Assembly (NCBI GenBank): GCA_001818775.1
Contig: MHKD01000041.1
Span: forward strand, 1-35,907
DNA from: Candidatus Kerfeldbacteria bacterium RIFCSPHIGHO2_12_FULL_48_17
Lineage (GTDB): Bacteria; Patescibacteriota; Patescibacteriia; HO2-48-17
Length of the DNA: 35,907 bases
Direction of reading: 5' to 3'
A program made the translations under genes and the position numbers. The notes beneath the pieces were generated by a model. That model had not been told where the DNA came from and made no database searches. It saw only the letters and a list, made by a program, of their open reading frames with translations. Positions 1 through 8,179 of the stretch are shown in pieces. Positions within the stretch are counted from its first letter, which is position 1; the number at the start of each line of letters is the position of its first letter.

Positions 1-375
1 GCCAGTAAGAAATTTCACGGCAGGTGGGGCCTGCCCGAAGGTATAATCGCCAAAGGAGAAAACATCTTCGAATCAGCCAAACGCAAGGTACATGAACAAA
101 CCAATCTCAGCATTCATTTGCGCGGACTCGTGGGGATCTATAATTGGTACAGCGAAGAAACACGATCAACGGAAATACACTATATATTTTTGGCGTCCGA
201 TCCCAAGGGAACATCCAAACCGAATATTTCCGAAATTTTATCCATCAAAGAATTTTCCATGGCGGAAATCATGGCCATGCCGGACGCGAGTTTTTCCTAT
301 CCGCAATTTCGTCAGGTGATAAAAGATTATCGGCGCGGCAAGCTCTATCCGCTCGAGGTTATCAATATTCTCTAA
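1..375 (+). CDS. Nudix-fold hydrolase, 5'-truncated, degenerate Nudix box
   Basis: The reading frame is open from the first base of the window to a TAA stop, giving the last 124 residues of a protein whose start lies outside. The segment WGLPEG followed by GE, ESAKRKVHEQ and TNL lies where a Nudix box (G-x5-E-x7-RE-U-x-EE-x-G-U) would be, so the fold is likely that of a Nudix hydrolase. Three key positions are altered: the Glu after Arg is Lys, the second Glu of the EE pair is Gln, and the final Gly is Asn. These Glu residues normally bind the catalytic metal. The protein may therefore be inactive as a pyrophosphohydrolase or act as a binding protein. It ends 6 bases before recJ and is probably co-transcribed with it. 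The family call is fairly sure; the function is unknown. Confidence 0.6.
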   Translation, partial: ASKKFHGRWGLPEGIIAKGENIFESAKRKVHEQTNLSIHLRGLVGIYNWYSEETRSTEIHYIFLASDPKGTSKPNISEILSIKEFSMAEIMAMPDASFSYPQFRQVIKDYRRGKLYPLEVINIL

Positions 376-381
376 AACGCC

Positions 382-2079
382 ATGCGCTGGGTTTTCCAAA
401 AACACATACCAAGCAACATTTTCCAAAATCTCACGAACATACCTGAAGTGGTCGCGCAGATTTTGTATAACCGCGGTATCAGCGGACAGAAAACCATGGA
501 AGAATTTCTCGAACCCGATTATGACGAGGGAATTCATGATCCGTTTTTGTTTCGCGACATGGAAAAAGCCGTGGCGCGCATACAAAAAGCCATTCGTGAT
601 AAAGAAAAAATCGTCGCTCATGGGGACTACGACGCTGATGGTGTCTGCGGCGCGGCCGTGCTCGTTGATGGACTGCGTCAACTCGGCGCGCAGGTCGAGG
701 CCTATCTGCCGCATCGCGAACGTGAAGGATATGGTGTGAACAAAGAAACCGTCAGACAGCTGGCCAAAAACGGCACCAACCTCATCATTACCGCCGACTG
801 CGGCATCAGCAACCAGCCGGAAATCGAACTGGCGCGCGAACTCGGTATGGATGTTATTGTCACCGATCATCACCATGAACCGCTGCAAATGCCCACCGCC
901 GCGTACGCCATCATCAATCCCAGTGTCTCCACCGAAACCTATCCTTTCCGCGGTCTGGCCGGCGTTGGCGTGGCCTTTAAGCTCATTTCAGCGCTCTATC
1001 AAAAAGACAACGGCAAAACCGTACCCAAAGGCGCCGAAAAATGGCTGCTGGATCTCGTTGCCATCAGTACCATCACCGACATGATGCCGCTGCTGGGAGA
1101 AAATCGTGTCCTGGTCAAATATGGCCTCATTGTCCTGCGCAAAACCCGCCGCTTTGGTCTGCATGCCCTGGCTCAGGCCGTCAACACCCCCATAGAAAAA
1201 TTTGACACCGACCATATCGGTTTTCGCATCGGTCCGCGTCTGAACGCCGCCGGTCGTTTGCAGCACGCTGATATCGCTTTTCAAGCCATGATCACCAAAA
1301 GCGCGGGAGAAGCGCAAAAGCTGGCGCAGCGTCTGGAGCAAATCAACAACGATCGCCGCCTCGTCACCGAACTCATTTCCACGGAAGTCGAGCAGCAGCT
1401 GGGCGAAGTCGCGCCAGAGCAAAAAGCATTATTTGCTTTTGGAAACAACTGGCCCATCGGCGTCGTCGGTTTGGTGGCGGGCAAAGTGGCGCAAAAATAC
1501 AACCGCCCGGTGTTTATTCTTGGTGAAGTTGACGGCAATATTGTCGCTTCGGGACGCAGCGTGCCCGAGCTCAACATCGTGGAAGTTTTGCAAGCCAGCG
1601 CCAAATATTACGCCAAATATGGCGGTCATGCCGCGGCCTGCGGTTTCACGCTCAAGTACAAGGAAGATTTCGACGAGTGGAAACAGTTTATGCATGATCT
1701 CATAAAGGAAAAACTTGACGGCGCGGATACCACGCAGATGCTGAAAGTCGAAAGCGAAATACGCCTGACGGACATCACCTGGGAGCTGTGGCAGTTTCTG
1801 GAAAAATTGGCGCCGTTCGGCCAGGCCCATCCCAAGCCGGTGTATGCCGCCAGGCAGGTAACGGTGCAGCAGGTAAAGGCGCTCGGTAAAACCGGAAAAC
1901 ATTTACGGTTAGTTGTGGAGCAGGGTGGCATGACAAAACAGTCGGTGGGTTTTGGATTCGGGGAATGGTCACAGAAGCTGAGCCCCGGTCAAAAAATAGA
2001 TATAGCCTTTACTGTCGATCTGAATGAATGGAACGGCCAGCGCGAGCTGCAACTCAAAATTCTTGATATACATGTATGA
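382..2079 (+). CDS. recJ: Single-stranded-DNA-specific 5'-3' exonuclease RecJ
   Basis: This 565-residue protein has the DHH phosphoesterase hallmarks: DYDADG at residues 82-87, ADCG near 138-141 and DHH at 162-164, the Mn-binding motifs of RecJ. Further on are GPRLNAAGRL and, in the DHHA1 domain, GGHAAACGF, which binds the DNA end. The length fits bacterial RecJ, with a C-terminal OB-like region from about residue 460. RecJ degrades single-stranded DNA 5' to 3' in recombinational and mismatch repair in the cytoplasm. The ATG is 6 bases after the preceding gene, and its stop overlaps the RNase H start by four bases (ATGA), which indicates translational coupling. All conserved residues are intact. 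Confidence 0.95.
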   Translation: MRWVFQKHIPSNIFQNLTNIPEVVAQILYNRGISGQKTMEEFLEPDYDEGIHDPFLFRDMEKAVARIQKAIRDKEKIVAHGDYDADGVCGAAVLVDGLRQLGAQVEAYLPHREREGYGVNKETVRQLAKNGTNLIITADCGISNQPEIELARELGMDVIVTDHHHEPLQMPTAAYAIINPSVSTETYPFRGLAGVGVAFKLISALYQKDNGKTVPKGAEKWLLDLVAISTITDMMPLLGENRVLVKYGLIVLRKTRRFGLHALAQAVNTPIEKFDTDHIGFRIGPRLNAAGRLQHADIAFQAMITKSAGEAQKLAQRLEQINNDRRLVTELISTEVEQQLGEVAPEQKALFAFGNNWPIGVVGLVAGKVAQKYNRPVFILGEVDGNIVASGRSVPELNIVEVLQASAKYYAKYGGHAAACGFTLKYKEDFDEWKQFMHDLIKEKLDGADTTQMLKVESEIRLTDITWELWQFLEKLAPFGQAHPKPVYAARQVTVQQVKALGKTGKHLRLVVEQGGMTKQSVGFGFGEWSQKLSPGQKIDIAFTVDLNEWNGQRELQLKILDIHV

Positions 2080-2480
2080 CAAAAATAATTGCGTATACGG
2101 ACGGCGGAGCGCGTGGTAATCCCGGTCCCGCCGGGCTTGGTGTGGTATTATATAATGAGCAAGGGAAGATAGTCAGCCGGCATAAAGCTTTCCTGGGCGT
2201 GCAAACCAACAACCAGGCTGAATACAAGGCGGTGATTGTTGCCCTGACCGAAGCGCTGAATCATGGGGCCGATGAATTGGAATTGCGCGCCGACAGTAAA
2301 CTGATTATTGAGCAGCTCAAGGGAAATTACCGCGTCAAAGATAAAATTCTCGGTCAGTTATTCGTCAAGGTATGGAACCTGCGCCACCGATTCAAAAAAA
2401 TAATCCTTGTTCATGTGCCGCGCGCGCGAAACAAAGTCGCGGACGCCCTGGCGAATGAGGCGATGGATGAAGGCGTATGA
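2076..2480 (+). CDS. Ribonuclease HI family protein
   Basis: The 134-residue protein begins with TDGGARGNPGPAG, the first strand of the RNase H fold carrying the first catalytic Asp. The remaining acidic residues follow: Glu in NNQAEYKA, Asp in ADSKL, and Asp in NKVADALAN. With all four present it should cleave RNA in RNA/DNA hybrids. It lacks the basic handle region of E. coli RnhA and resembles the short RNase HI type common in Gram-positive bacteria and archaea, so I give no symbol. It is translationally coupled to recJ by an ATGA overlap. Its TGA stop ends exactly where inverted-repeat element A1 begins. Confidence 0.88.
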   Translation: MTKIIAYTDGGARGNPGPAGLGVVLYNEQGKIVSRHKAFLGVQTNNQAEYKAVIVALTEALNHGADELELRADSKLIIEQLKGNYRVKDKILGQLFVKVWNLRHRFKKIILVHVPRARNKVADALANEAMDEGV

Positions 2481-2481
2481 T

Positions 2482-2643
2482 GGGTCTGTCGCCGAATACC
2501 ATTTCTGCTGCAATCATTGAATTTTGGCCAGAACCGCTTCAAAATTTTTCGGCTTATATTCCATATAAACCTCAAAATTTATTCAGCAATTCTGTCACAA
2601 AATTCCATAATTTCGTCACGAAAGCGTATTCGGCGACAGACCC
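2482..2643 (+). mobile_element. Element A1, 162-bp MITE-like inverted-repeat element
   Basis: The 18-base ends GGGTCTGTCGCCGAATAC and GTATTCGGCGACAGACCC are perfect inverted repeats. An AT dinucleotide lies outside each end. The inside is AT-rich and has no convincing ORF. A second copy (A2, at 3666-3827) has the same length and differs at two positions by eye. A1 sits exactly between the TGA of the RNase H gene and the ATG of the RppH-like gene, so it splits what was probably one operon. The term MITE-like is descriptive; no parent transposase is visible here. Confidence 0.88.
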
Positions 2644-3165
2644 ATGAAACACATTTCTCTCAGGCAACTTAACGATTTTCGCCGGGCAGGTCTGCGGCCG
2701 CAGGTGGTTGGCTGCTTCGTAAAAGACCGGCAGGTATTATTTGTGTACGTAAAAAAACACAAACTGTGGCAACTGCCACAGGGTGGAGTGGAGAACAACG
2801 AAACACTGGAAGCGGCGCTCGAGCGGGAGATGACCGAAGAACTCGGTCCAAGTTTCATGAAGCATGCTGCAAAAAAACGTCACCCCATGGGCGAGGACGT
2901 TTTACAGTTTCCCAAGAAGGCCCACAATACCCGTGACCTCAGGACCGACAGCGGTAAATCCATCAAGATGCGCGGGAAAAAATATTTTTTCTTTGCCATA
3001 CCGGTCGGAAAGAAAACCCTCCGTCTGCGTGAAACGGAATTCAACGATTACAGGTGGCTGGGGTACATTGATGCCCTGAACCTCACCGATACGATTTACC
3101 AAAAGGAAAAACAGAAAAAAACGCAGGGAATACTGAAAAACCTGCGTCAGCACGGCTGGCTGTAG
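2644..3165 (+). CDS. Nudix hydrolase, RppH-like RNA pyrophosphohydrolase
   Basis: This 173-residue protein has an intact Nudix box, running from QGGVENNE through the ALEREMTEELG segment, preceded by LWQLPQGG, a pattern typical of RppH and Ap4A hydrolases. The REMTEE glutamates provide the metal site. Known relatives remove pyrophosphate from triphosphorylated mRNA 5' ends or cleave dinucleoside polyphosphates; the substrate here is an inference. The ATG is the first complete codon after element A1 (the element's outer AT overlaps it), and no Shine-Dalgarno is visible, so translation signals depend on the element. An extension of about 40 residues (KKRHPMGEDVLQ onward) lies between the Nudix helix and the last strands. 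It ends just before the rnpB promoter. Confidence 0.82.
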   Translation: MKHISLRQLNDFRRAGLRPQVVGCFVKDRQVLFVYVKKHKLWQLPQGGVENNETLEAALEREMTEELGPSFMKHAAKKRHPMGEDVLQFPKKAHNTRDLRTDSGKSIKMRGKKYFFFAIPVGKKTLRLRETEFNDYRWLGYIDALNLTDTIYQKEKQKKTQGILKNLRQHGWL

Positions 3166-3173
3166 CTCCAAAC

Positions 3174-3202
3174 TTGACATTTTTTGTCATTTTGAGTATA
3201 TT
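3174..3202 (+). promoter_or_regulatory. Sigma-70 type promoter of rnpB
   Basis: TTGACA at 3174-3179 and TATATT at 3197-3202 are separated by exactly 17 bases. The predicted start, around 3208-3212, coincides with the first base of RNase P helix P1, so the RNA probably needs little 5' trimming. The -35 box starts 8 bases after the stop of the upstream Nudix gene. Confidence 0.85.
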
Positions 3203-3211
3203 TATTCTACT

Positions 3212-3637
3212 TAAGCTGGGCCGGATGACCGCTGCCAAATGGGGTAAAACCCGTTGGGAGAGGAAAGTCCGAACACCTTGTTTAGGCCAGTCCTAGACAA
3301 AAATATGGGTGATGGATAACGTCCATCGCACGTCCAGCAATGGCCGTGTAGGGAAAGTGCCACAGAGACAATACTACCTGATCCCGCATGGGTTCAGCGA
3401 AAGGTGAAAAGTCTGCGGAAGTATACCTGTTCTCATTTTTGAGGGCTAACCCGCTACCGCAGAATTGCATACGGCAACGTATGTGAGTGGTAAACCCCAC
3501 CTGGTGCAAGAGCAAGAGAGAAGAGGCCTCACGGCCGATTCTCGGTAGCTCGCTCGACCTTCGTGGCAACGCGAAGGCTAGATAGATGGTCATCGCTACG
3601 CAAGTAGTACAGAATTCGGCTTACAAGCCCAGCTTAA
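3212..3637 (+). ncRNA. rnpB: RNase P RNA, bacterial type A
   Basis: This is the catalytic RNA that removes 5' leaders from pre-tRNA. The conserved 5' core GAGGAAAGTCCG lies at 3260-3271, the 3' core ACAGAATTCGGCTTAC at 3609-3624, and GGTAAACCCCACCTGGTGCAA at about 3490-3510 matches the P15/L15 region. That loop has the GGT that pairs with the tRNA CCA end. Helix P1 is formed by TAAGCTGGG (3212-3220) and CCCAGCTTA (3628-3636). The length of about 425 nt is slightly above the E. coli RNA. Small open frames overlapping this region are spurious. The RNA is followed by a short hairpin and then element A2, with no gene between it and the polysaccharide operon. Confidence 0.95.
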
Positions 3638-3643
3638 GCCCTG

Positions 3644-3657
3644 GAGGGCAAACCCTC
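3644..3657 (+). terminator. Possible rnpB terminator stem without its U-run
   Basis: GAGGG (3644-3648) and CCCTC (3653-3657) can form a 5-bp hairpin just after rnpB. No run of T follows; element A2 begins 9 bases later and may have displaced it. Termination here is therefore uncertain, and read-through from the rnpB promoter into the polysaccharide operon is possible. Confidence 0.35.
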
Positions 3658-3665
3658 GGACTTAT

Positions 3666-3827
3666 GGGTCTGTCGCCGAATACCATTTCTGCTGCAATCA
3701 TTGAATTTTGGCCAGAACCGCTTCAAAATTTTTCGGCTTATATTCTATATAAACCTCAAAATTTATTCAGCAATTCTGTCACAAAATTCCATGATTTCGT
3801 CACGAAAGCGTATTCGGCGACAGACCC
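3666..3827 (+). mobile_element. Element A2, second copy of the 162-bp element
   Basis: This copy has the same orientation, length and 18-base inverted ends as A1. By eye the only differences are C to T in the TATATTC(C/T)ATATAA stretch and A to G in CCAT(A/G)ATTTCG. It lies between rnpB and the first gene of the polysaccharide operon, five bases before that ATG. CTTAT precedes it and CTTAC follows it, which could be an imperfect 4-5 base target duplication, but one case is not enough to decide. Confidence 0.88.
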
Positions 3828-3832
3828 CTTAC

Positions 3833-5287
3833 ATGTTTGGTGCATTTATGAAAAAGTCAGAGCTCGCATTTAATTTTATTCGCGTACCGGTAGATTATGT
3901 CATGTTAGTCGCAGCAGGTTTGGCGGCTTATTTTTTACGTTTCAGCAATTTCATCACCGATCTGCGCAATGTCTCCTATGAAATTCCTTTTCATTCCTAT
4001 ATTTGGATTCTCCTCCTGACCGCCTTGGTCTGGATTATCATCTTCGCCGTTTCCGGGCTGTATACTTTCAAAGGCACGCGCGGTATCGTCGCACAGACCC
4101 GTTCCATTTTTCTCGCCTGTTCAACGGGTGTCTTGGTCGTCATTCTGGTGATATTCTTCCGGCGCGAACTTTTCTCTTCGCGTTTCATCATCATCATAGC
4201 TTGGGTCATCAGTATCGTATTTGTCACGGTCGGTCGCTATATCATACTCAAAATTCAGCGTTACTTTTTCCAAAAAGGCGTTGGCGCGCACCGCGTTGTC
4301 ATCATCGGAGCAACCCGTGCCGCGACCACCATCAGGAAAGAAATAGAGAAAAACGTCAGTCTCGGTTACCGGGTTGTCCATCACTTTACCACTGCCGATG
4401 AAGCGATGTTGGAGCAGATCAAAAAATTCCAAACCGAAAAAACCATTGATGAAATTTTTCAGACCGATCCGTCGCTGAATCAAAAATACGAAAATCAACT
4501 CCTCGATTTTTGCCAGGTGAAACATATCACCTACAAATACGTGCCGAACATTCACGAAACCCGGTCAATAAACGTCCAGATGGATTCGCTGGCCGGTGTT
4601 CCCATCCTTGAACTCATCGGCACACCCCTTGACGGTTGGGGCAGAATAGCCAAGCGCGCGCTTGATATCATCGGCGCGGGTCTGCTCATTATCCTGACCA
4701 GTCCACTCATGCTCCTGGCAACTGGCATGATCAGGAGGCAGGATAAGGGTCCGATTATATACCGCAATGGCCGCGTCGGTTATAAGGGGAAGGTATTCGA
4801 AGCGTATAAATTCCGTTCCTACAAGCCTGAGTTTTGCACGGATTGGCGCAAAGAAGTCGCAGGGCAGGAATCGGCGGCTGAGAAATTCGAAAAGGAACTC
4901 ATCACCAAGCAGAATGCGAAAGGCAATGGGCCCCTCTATAAAATCAAAGATGATCCACGGGTCACCAAAGCCGGGTATTTTTTGCGCCGTAGCAGCATAG
5001 ATGAACTTCCGCAATTTTTTAACGTACTCAGGGGCGAAATGAGTCTTGTCGGTCCGCGTCCTCACCAGCCCAAAGAAGTGGCGCAGTACAAAAATAACCA
5101 CATGAAACTCCTGTCCATAAAACCGGGTATAACGGGGTTGGCGCAAATTTCCGGCAGGTCGGATCTGGAATTCGGAGATGAGGCAAAACTCGACATTTAC
5201 TACATTGAAAACTGGTCACTCCTGTGGGACATTGTTATACTGTTAAAAACTCCATTTGCTCTCGTTAAAAAACGCAACACCTTATGA
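3833..5287 (+). CDS. Polyprenyl glycosylphosphotransferase, EPS initiating enzyme
   Basis: I start at ATG 3833 (MFGAFMKK); ATG 3848 is a close alternative. A longer frame would run back through element A2 and is not credible. The 484-residue protein has several N-terminal membrane segments, a middle Rossmann-like region ([10 protein letters not shown]) and a C-terminal bacterial sugar transferase domain: [10 protein letters not shown], a membrane segment, [28 protein letters not shown] and [12 protein letters not shown]. This family (WcaJ, WbaP, CapM type) moves a sugar-1-phosphate from a nucleotide sugar to undecaprenyl phosphate at the cytoplasmic membrane, the first step of polysaccharide assembly. 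The sugar cannot be told from sequence. It overlaps the next gene by four bases (ATGA). No Shine-Dalgarno is visible. Confidence 0.9.
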   Translation: MFGAFMKKSELAFNFIRVPVDYVMLVAAGLAAYFLRFSNFITDLRNVSYEIPFHSYIWILLLTALVWIIIFAVSGLYTFKGTRGIVAQTRSIFLACSTGVLVVILVIFFRRELFSSRFIIIIAWVISIVFVTVGRYIILKIQRYFFQKGVGAHRVVIIGATRAATTIRKEIEKNVSLGYRVVHHFTTADEAMLEQIKKFQTEKTIDEIFQTDPSLNQKYENQLLDFCQVKHITYKYVPNIHETRSINVQMDSLAGVPILELIGTPLDGWGRIAKRALDIIGAGLLIILTSPLMLLATGMIRRQDKGPIIYRNGRVGYKGKVFEAYKFRSYKPEFCTDWRKEVAGQESAAEKFEKELITKQNAKGNGPLYKIKDDPRVTKAGYFLRRSSIDELPQFFNVLRGEMSLVGPRPHQPKEVAQYKNNHMKLLSIKPGITGLAQISGRSDLEFGDEAKLDIYYIENWSLLWDIVILLKTPFALVKKRNTL

Positions 5288-6411
5288 AAATCGCCCTCGT
5301 TCACGATCATCTGGCGCAGGATGGTGGAGCTGAAAAAGTGCTCCACTCATTCCACAAAATATGGCCCAAAGCGCCCATATTCATTTTACTGTATGATAAG
5401 GATTCAGCGCCAAAATATATCCCCTTCGAAAACATACAGACCTCCTTTATTCAGAAACTGCCCGGCGGTATAAAAAATTACAAGTGGTATTTACCGTTCA
5501 TGCCAACGGCCATAGAAAAATTTGATCTCATGGCATTTGATGTCGTACTTTCCAGCAGCTCAGCGCTGGCCAAGGGCGTGATAACAGCGCCGCACTCGCT
5601 CCACATCAGCTACACGCACACCCCAACACGCTACCTCTGGAGCGATACGCACAAATATATCGAAGAGCTGCCGTACCGCCGCATTATGAAAAAAATCATT
5701 CCGTTTTGCCTGACGTACCTGCGCATGTGGGACAGAATGGCCGCCGATCGGGTTGACCATTTTATCGCCAACTCAGGCATTGTCAAACAGCGCATAAGAA
5801 AGTATTATAAACACGAGAGCGACGTTATTTTTCCGCCGGTTGATACCACCAAATTTACGCCGGCTGCCAACCCAACCCGTGACTATTTCCTCGTTGGCGG
5901 GCGACTGGTTCCCTACAAGCGCTTCGACATCGCCATTCAGGCATTCAACCGACTCAAAATACCGCTCAAAGTTTTTGGCGCGGGTCCGGATATGGCCAGA
6001 CTCAAAAGCATGGCCGGAAAAAACATCACCTTTGTGGGGCGCGTATCCGGTGAAGAACTGGCCACATTATATCAAGATGCCAAAGCCCTGATTTTTCCGC
6101 AGGTGGAGGATTTCGGCATCGTACCTCTGGAAGCCATGGCCGCAGGGACTCCGGTGATAGCATACAAAGCCGGCGGCGCTTTGGAAACCGTTGTTGCCGG
6201 AAAGACGGGTATATTTTTCGAAGAGCAGGGTTGGGGGGATCTTTCCAAGGCGGTTGTGCAGTTCAAATCAACACAATTCGACGCAAAAACGATCCGCGCG
6301 CACGCTGAAAAATTCAGCACAGAAATATTTGAAAAGAATATCAAAGAATACGTGGAAGGCAAGTGGAAGCAACATAAGAGCCTGTTCAATATCTCTCTGA
6401 ATAATAATTAA
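5284..6411 (+). CDS. GT4-type glycosyltransferase, WbaZ-like
   Basis: This 375-residue GT-B enzyme starts with [20 protein letters not shown], the usual first strand and Gly-rich acceptor loop. Its C-terminal half carries VGGRLVPYKRFD and FPQVEDFGIVPLEAMAAGTPVIA, which includes the two Glu residues (E-x7-E) of GT4 retaining transferases that bind the nucleotide sugar. It probably adds the second or third sugar to the lipid-linked chain made by the previous gene. The start overlaps the upstream stop (ATGA). Sugar and linkage are unknown. Confidence 0.88.
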   Translation: MKIALVHDHLAQDGGAEKVLHSFHKIWPKAPIFILLYDKDSAPKYIPFENIQTSFIQKLPGGIKNYKWYLPFMPTAIEKFDLMAFDVVLSSSSALAKGVITAPHSLHISYTHTPTRYLWSDTHKYIEELPYRRIMKKIIPFCLTYLRMWDRMAADRVDHFIANSGIVKQRIRKYYKHESDVIFPPVDTTKFTPAANPTRDYFLVGGRLVPYKRFDIAIQAFNRLKIPLKVFGAGPDMARLKSMAGKNITFVGRVSGEELATLYQDAKALIFPQVEDFGIVPLEAMAAGTPVIAYKAGGALETVVAGKTGIFFEEQGWGDLSKAVVQFKSTQFDAKTIRAHAEKFSTEIFEKNIKEYVEGKWKQHKSLFNISLNNN

Positions 6412-6419
6412 AACCGAAT

Positions 6420-7028
6420 ATGGAATTCAAGGAACATGTTTCAATCATAAAGAAAAGTAAAAATTTTATCATCATTTTTACGTTGGTCATCACCCTGCTC
6501 GGAGCCGTCGTTGGATACTTCATGGGCGTTCGTTATAAAACTTCCATCTCTTTCTCAATCATACGGACATCCAGCAAGGAAACTGCGGACTACCAATACG
6601 ATGACTACTACGCGATTCGTTCAGCCGAACTCCTTGGTCAGACGATGCTGAGCTGGTTTTTAACCCCGCCATTTCTTGTCGAAATATATGATGGGGCCGG
6701 TCTGCCGGCGAATATCACGTCACTGGACACCTTTGGTTTCCGCTTCAAGGCCAAGCTGATTGGCCCGCAAAATTTACAGGTCAGCTTTACTGAGGGTGAC
6801 GCTGATACGGCCAAGAAGCTTGCCAATGCCATTGTGACGATTGTGGAAAAGGAAGCTGCGCAGCTTGATCAGAGTCAGGATGCCAACACGTTTAAGGTGG
6901 TGGGCAGTGAGCCGGTCATTATAGAAAGTGTCATGCCCACCTGGCTCACGGCGCTGGTTGGATTGTTCGTTGGTCTGGTGACAGGCATCATCATGGTGTA
7001 TCTCAAGAGGTATCTGAAAGAGGTCTAA
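6420..7028 (+). CDS. Wzz/YveK-like chain-length determinant
   Basis: The 202-residue protein has a membrane segment near each end (about residues 18-36 and 172-192) with an extracytoplasmic region between. This is the topology of Wzz/CapA-type polysaccharide co-polymerases. Both termini are short and cytoplasmic, and no BY-kinase domain is fused. It is much shorter than E. coli Wzz because the long coiled-coil arm is missing. The lysine-rich N-terminus (KEHVSIIKKSKN) is typical of the family. It lies between glycosyltransferase genes with 8-base gaps, so a role in the length or export of the same polymer is likely. Family membership is inferred from topology and context. Confidence 0.7.
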   Translation: MEFKEHVSIIKKSKNFIIIFTLVITLLGAVVGYFMGVRYKTSISFSIIRTSSKETADYQYDDYYAIRSAELLGQTMLSWFLTPPFLVEIYDGAGLPANITSLDTFGFRFKAKLIGPQNLQVSFTEGDADTAKKLANAIVTIVEKEAAQLDQSQDANTFKVVGSEPVIIESVMPTWLTALVGLFVGLVTGIIMVYLKRYLKEV

Positions 7029-7036
7029 AAAACCGC

Positions 7037-8179
7037 ATGCGGATAGGTATTGATATTCGTCCACTGATGGAGGAAAGACTTTCGGGTGTTGCGCAGTATA
7101 CCATGCAACTCACCCGGAAGTTGTTAACTTTAGACACGAGCAATGAATACATACTTTTTTACAGCGGTTTCAAAAAAAGTTGGTTCATTCATCGCGCGCT
7201 TACCAACACACGGGCCAAAATAATACCGGTGCTCGTGCCGAACAAACTCTTCAACGGTGCGCAAACTTTTCTGCATTTTCCCTTTATAGATAAAAAACTC
7301 AGTGGACTCGATATCTTTTTTGCACCGAATTGGGGATTCGTAAATATATCCCCAAACTGCAGGCTCGTCGTCACCGCCCATGATCTTGCCTATAAAATTT
7401 ACCCGCAGTTCCTGAGTCCGAAGGGGAGGATATGGCACAGGGTCATTCACCCGGAAAAGTTTTTTACGCAGGCGGATCATATCGTTGCCGTTTCACAGCA
7501 TACGAAAAATGATGTCATGTCTACATTCAAAATTCCCGAAAACCGAATTTCAGTGGTTTATTCAGGAGTGGACCATGCCAATATCAGGGAACTCGATAAT
7601 AAGTTTGTTTTACAGGAAAAATATAAACTTCCGACGGACTATATTCTTTCCGTGGGAAATATTGAGCCACGCAAAAACATCAGCGGGCTTATAGGTGCAT
7701 TTCTGAAACTGAAAGGGGATGAGCGCGTCCAAAAAAAATATCCGGGACTCAAGTTATTGATTGCCGGCGCGCGAGGGTGGCAATCAGAAACACTGCCCAA
7801 AAACCAGAATGATATTATTTTCCTTGGGTACATTCCTGAAGAAGAGAAGGCTGCTCTCTATCGTCAGGCGCTGATTTTTTGTTACCCGTCTTTCTATGAG
7901 GGGTTTGGATTTCCGCCGCTCGAAGCCGGACTCGAGGGCACGGCGTCAGTCGTTTCAGCCGTATCCGCGTTGCCGGAAGTCATGGGTGATAGCGCCGTAC
8001 TCGTCGATCCATACAACATGCGTGATATCACCTACGGTATAATGACACTGCTTTTAGATGATGATTTCCGGCGGGAAAAAGGCCAGGCCGCCCAAAAAAG
8101 GGCGCAGGAATTCCGATGGGAAAAGACGGCCAGACAGATGATACGGCTGTGGGAAAGCGTAATACGATCACACGCATGA
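7037..8179 (+). CDS. GT4-type glycosyltransferase
   Basis: A 380-residue GT-B protein. The N-terminus MRIGIDIRPLMEERLSGVAQYT has the acceptor-side loop; SVGNIEPRKNI begins the donor domain; PSFYEGFGFPPLEAGLEG holds the paired Glu of the GT4 donor site. It resembles mannosyltransferases of O-antigen and EPS clusters, but the sugar cannot be fixed from sequence. Its stop overlaps the next start by ATGA. It is paralogous to the following gene, probably by duplication. Confidence 0.88.
   Translation: MRIGIDIRPLMEERLSGVAQYTMQLTRKLLTLDTSNEYILFYSGFKKSWFIHRALTNTRAKIIPVLVPNKLFNGAQTFLHFPFIDKKLSGLDIFFAPNWGFVNISPNCRLVVTAHDLAYKIYPQFLSPKGRIWHRVIHPEKFFTQADHIVAVSQHTKNDVMSTFKIPENRISVVYSGVDHANIRELDNKFVLQEKYKLPTDYILSVGNIEPRKNISGLIGAFLKLKGDERVQKKYPGLKLLIAGARGWQSETLPKNQNDIIFLGYIPEEEKAALYRQALIFCYPSFYEGFGFPPLEAGLEGTASVVSAVSALPEVMGDSAVLVDPYNMRDITYGIMTLLLDDDFRREKGQAAQKRAQEFRWEKTARQMIRLWESVIRSHA

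Noticed and set aside
238-888. Long minus-strand frame opposite recJ
   Set aside because: It lies antisense to the strongly supported recJ and Nudix genes, has no recognisable motif or ribosome site, and reflects the codon pattern of the opposite strand. The same applies to other long minus-strand frames opposite murJ, secA, DUF4012 and secF.
3282-3593. Frame on the minus strand within rnpB
   Set aside because: The region folds as RNase P RNA with all conserved cores, so a coding frame there is coincidental.
3701-3832. Upstream extension of the glycosylphosphotransferase
   Set aside because: The extra 44 codons run through element A2, which is a repeated non-coding element; ATG 3833 lies just outside it.
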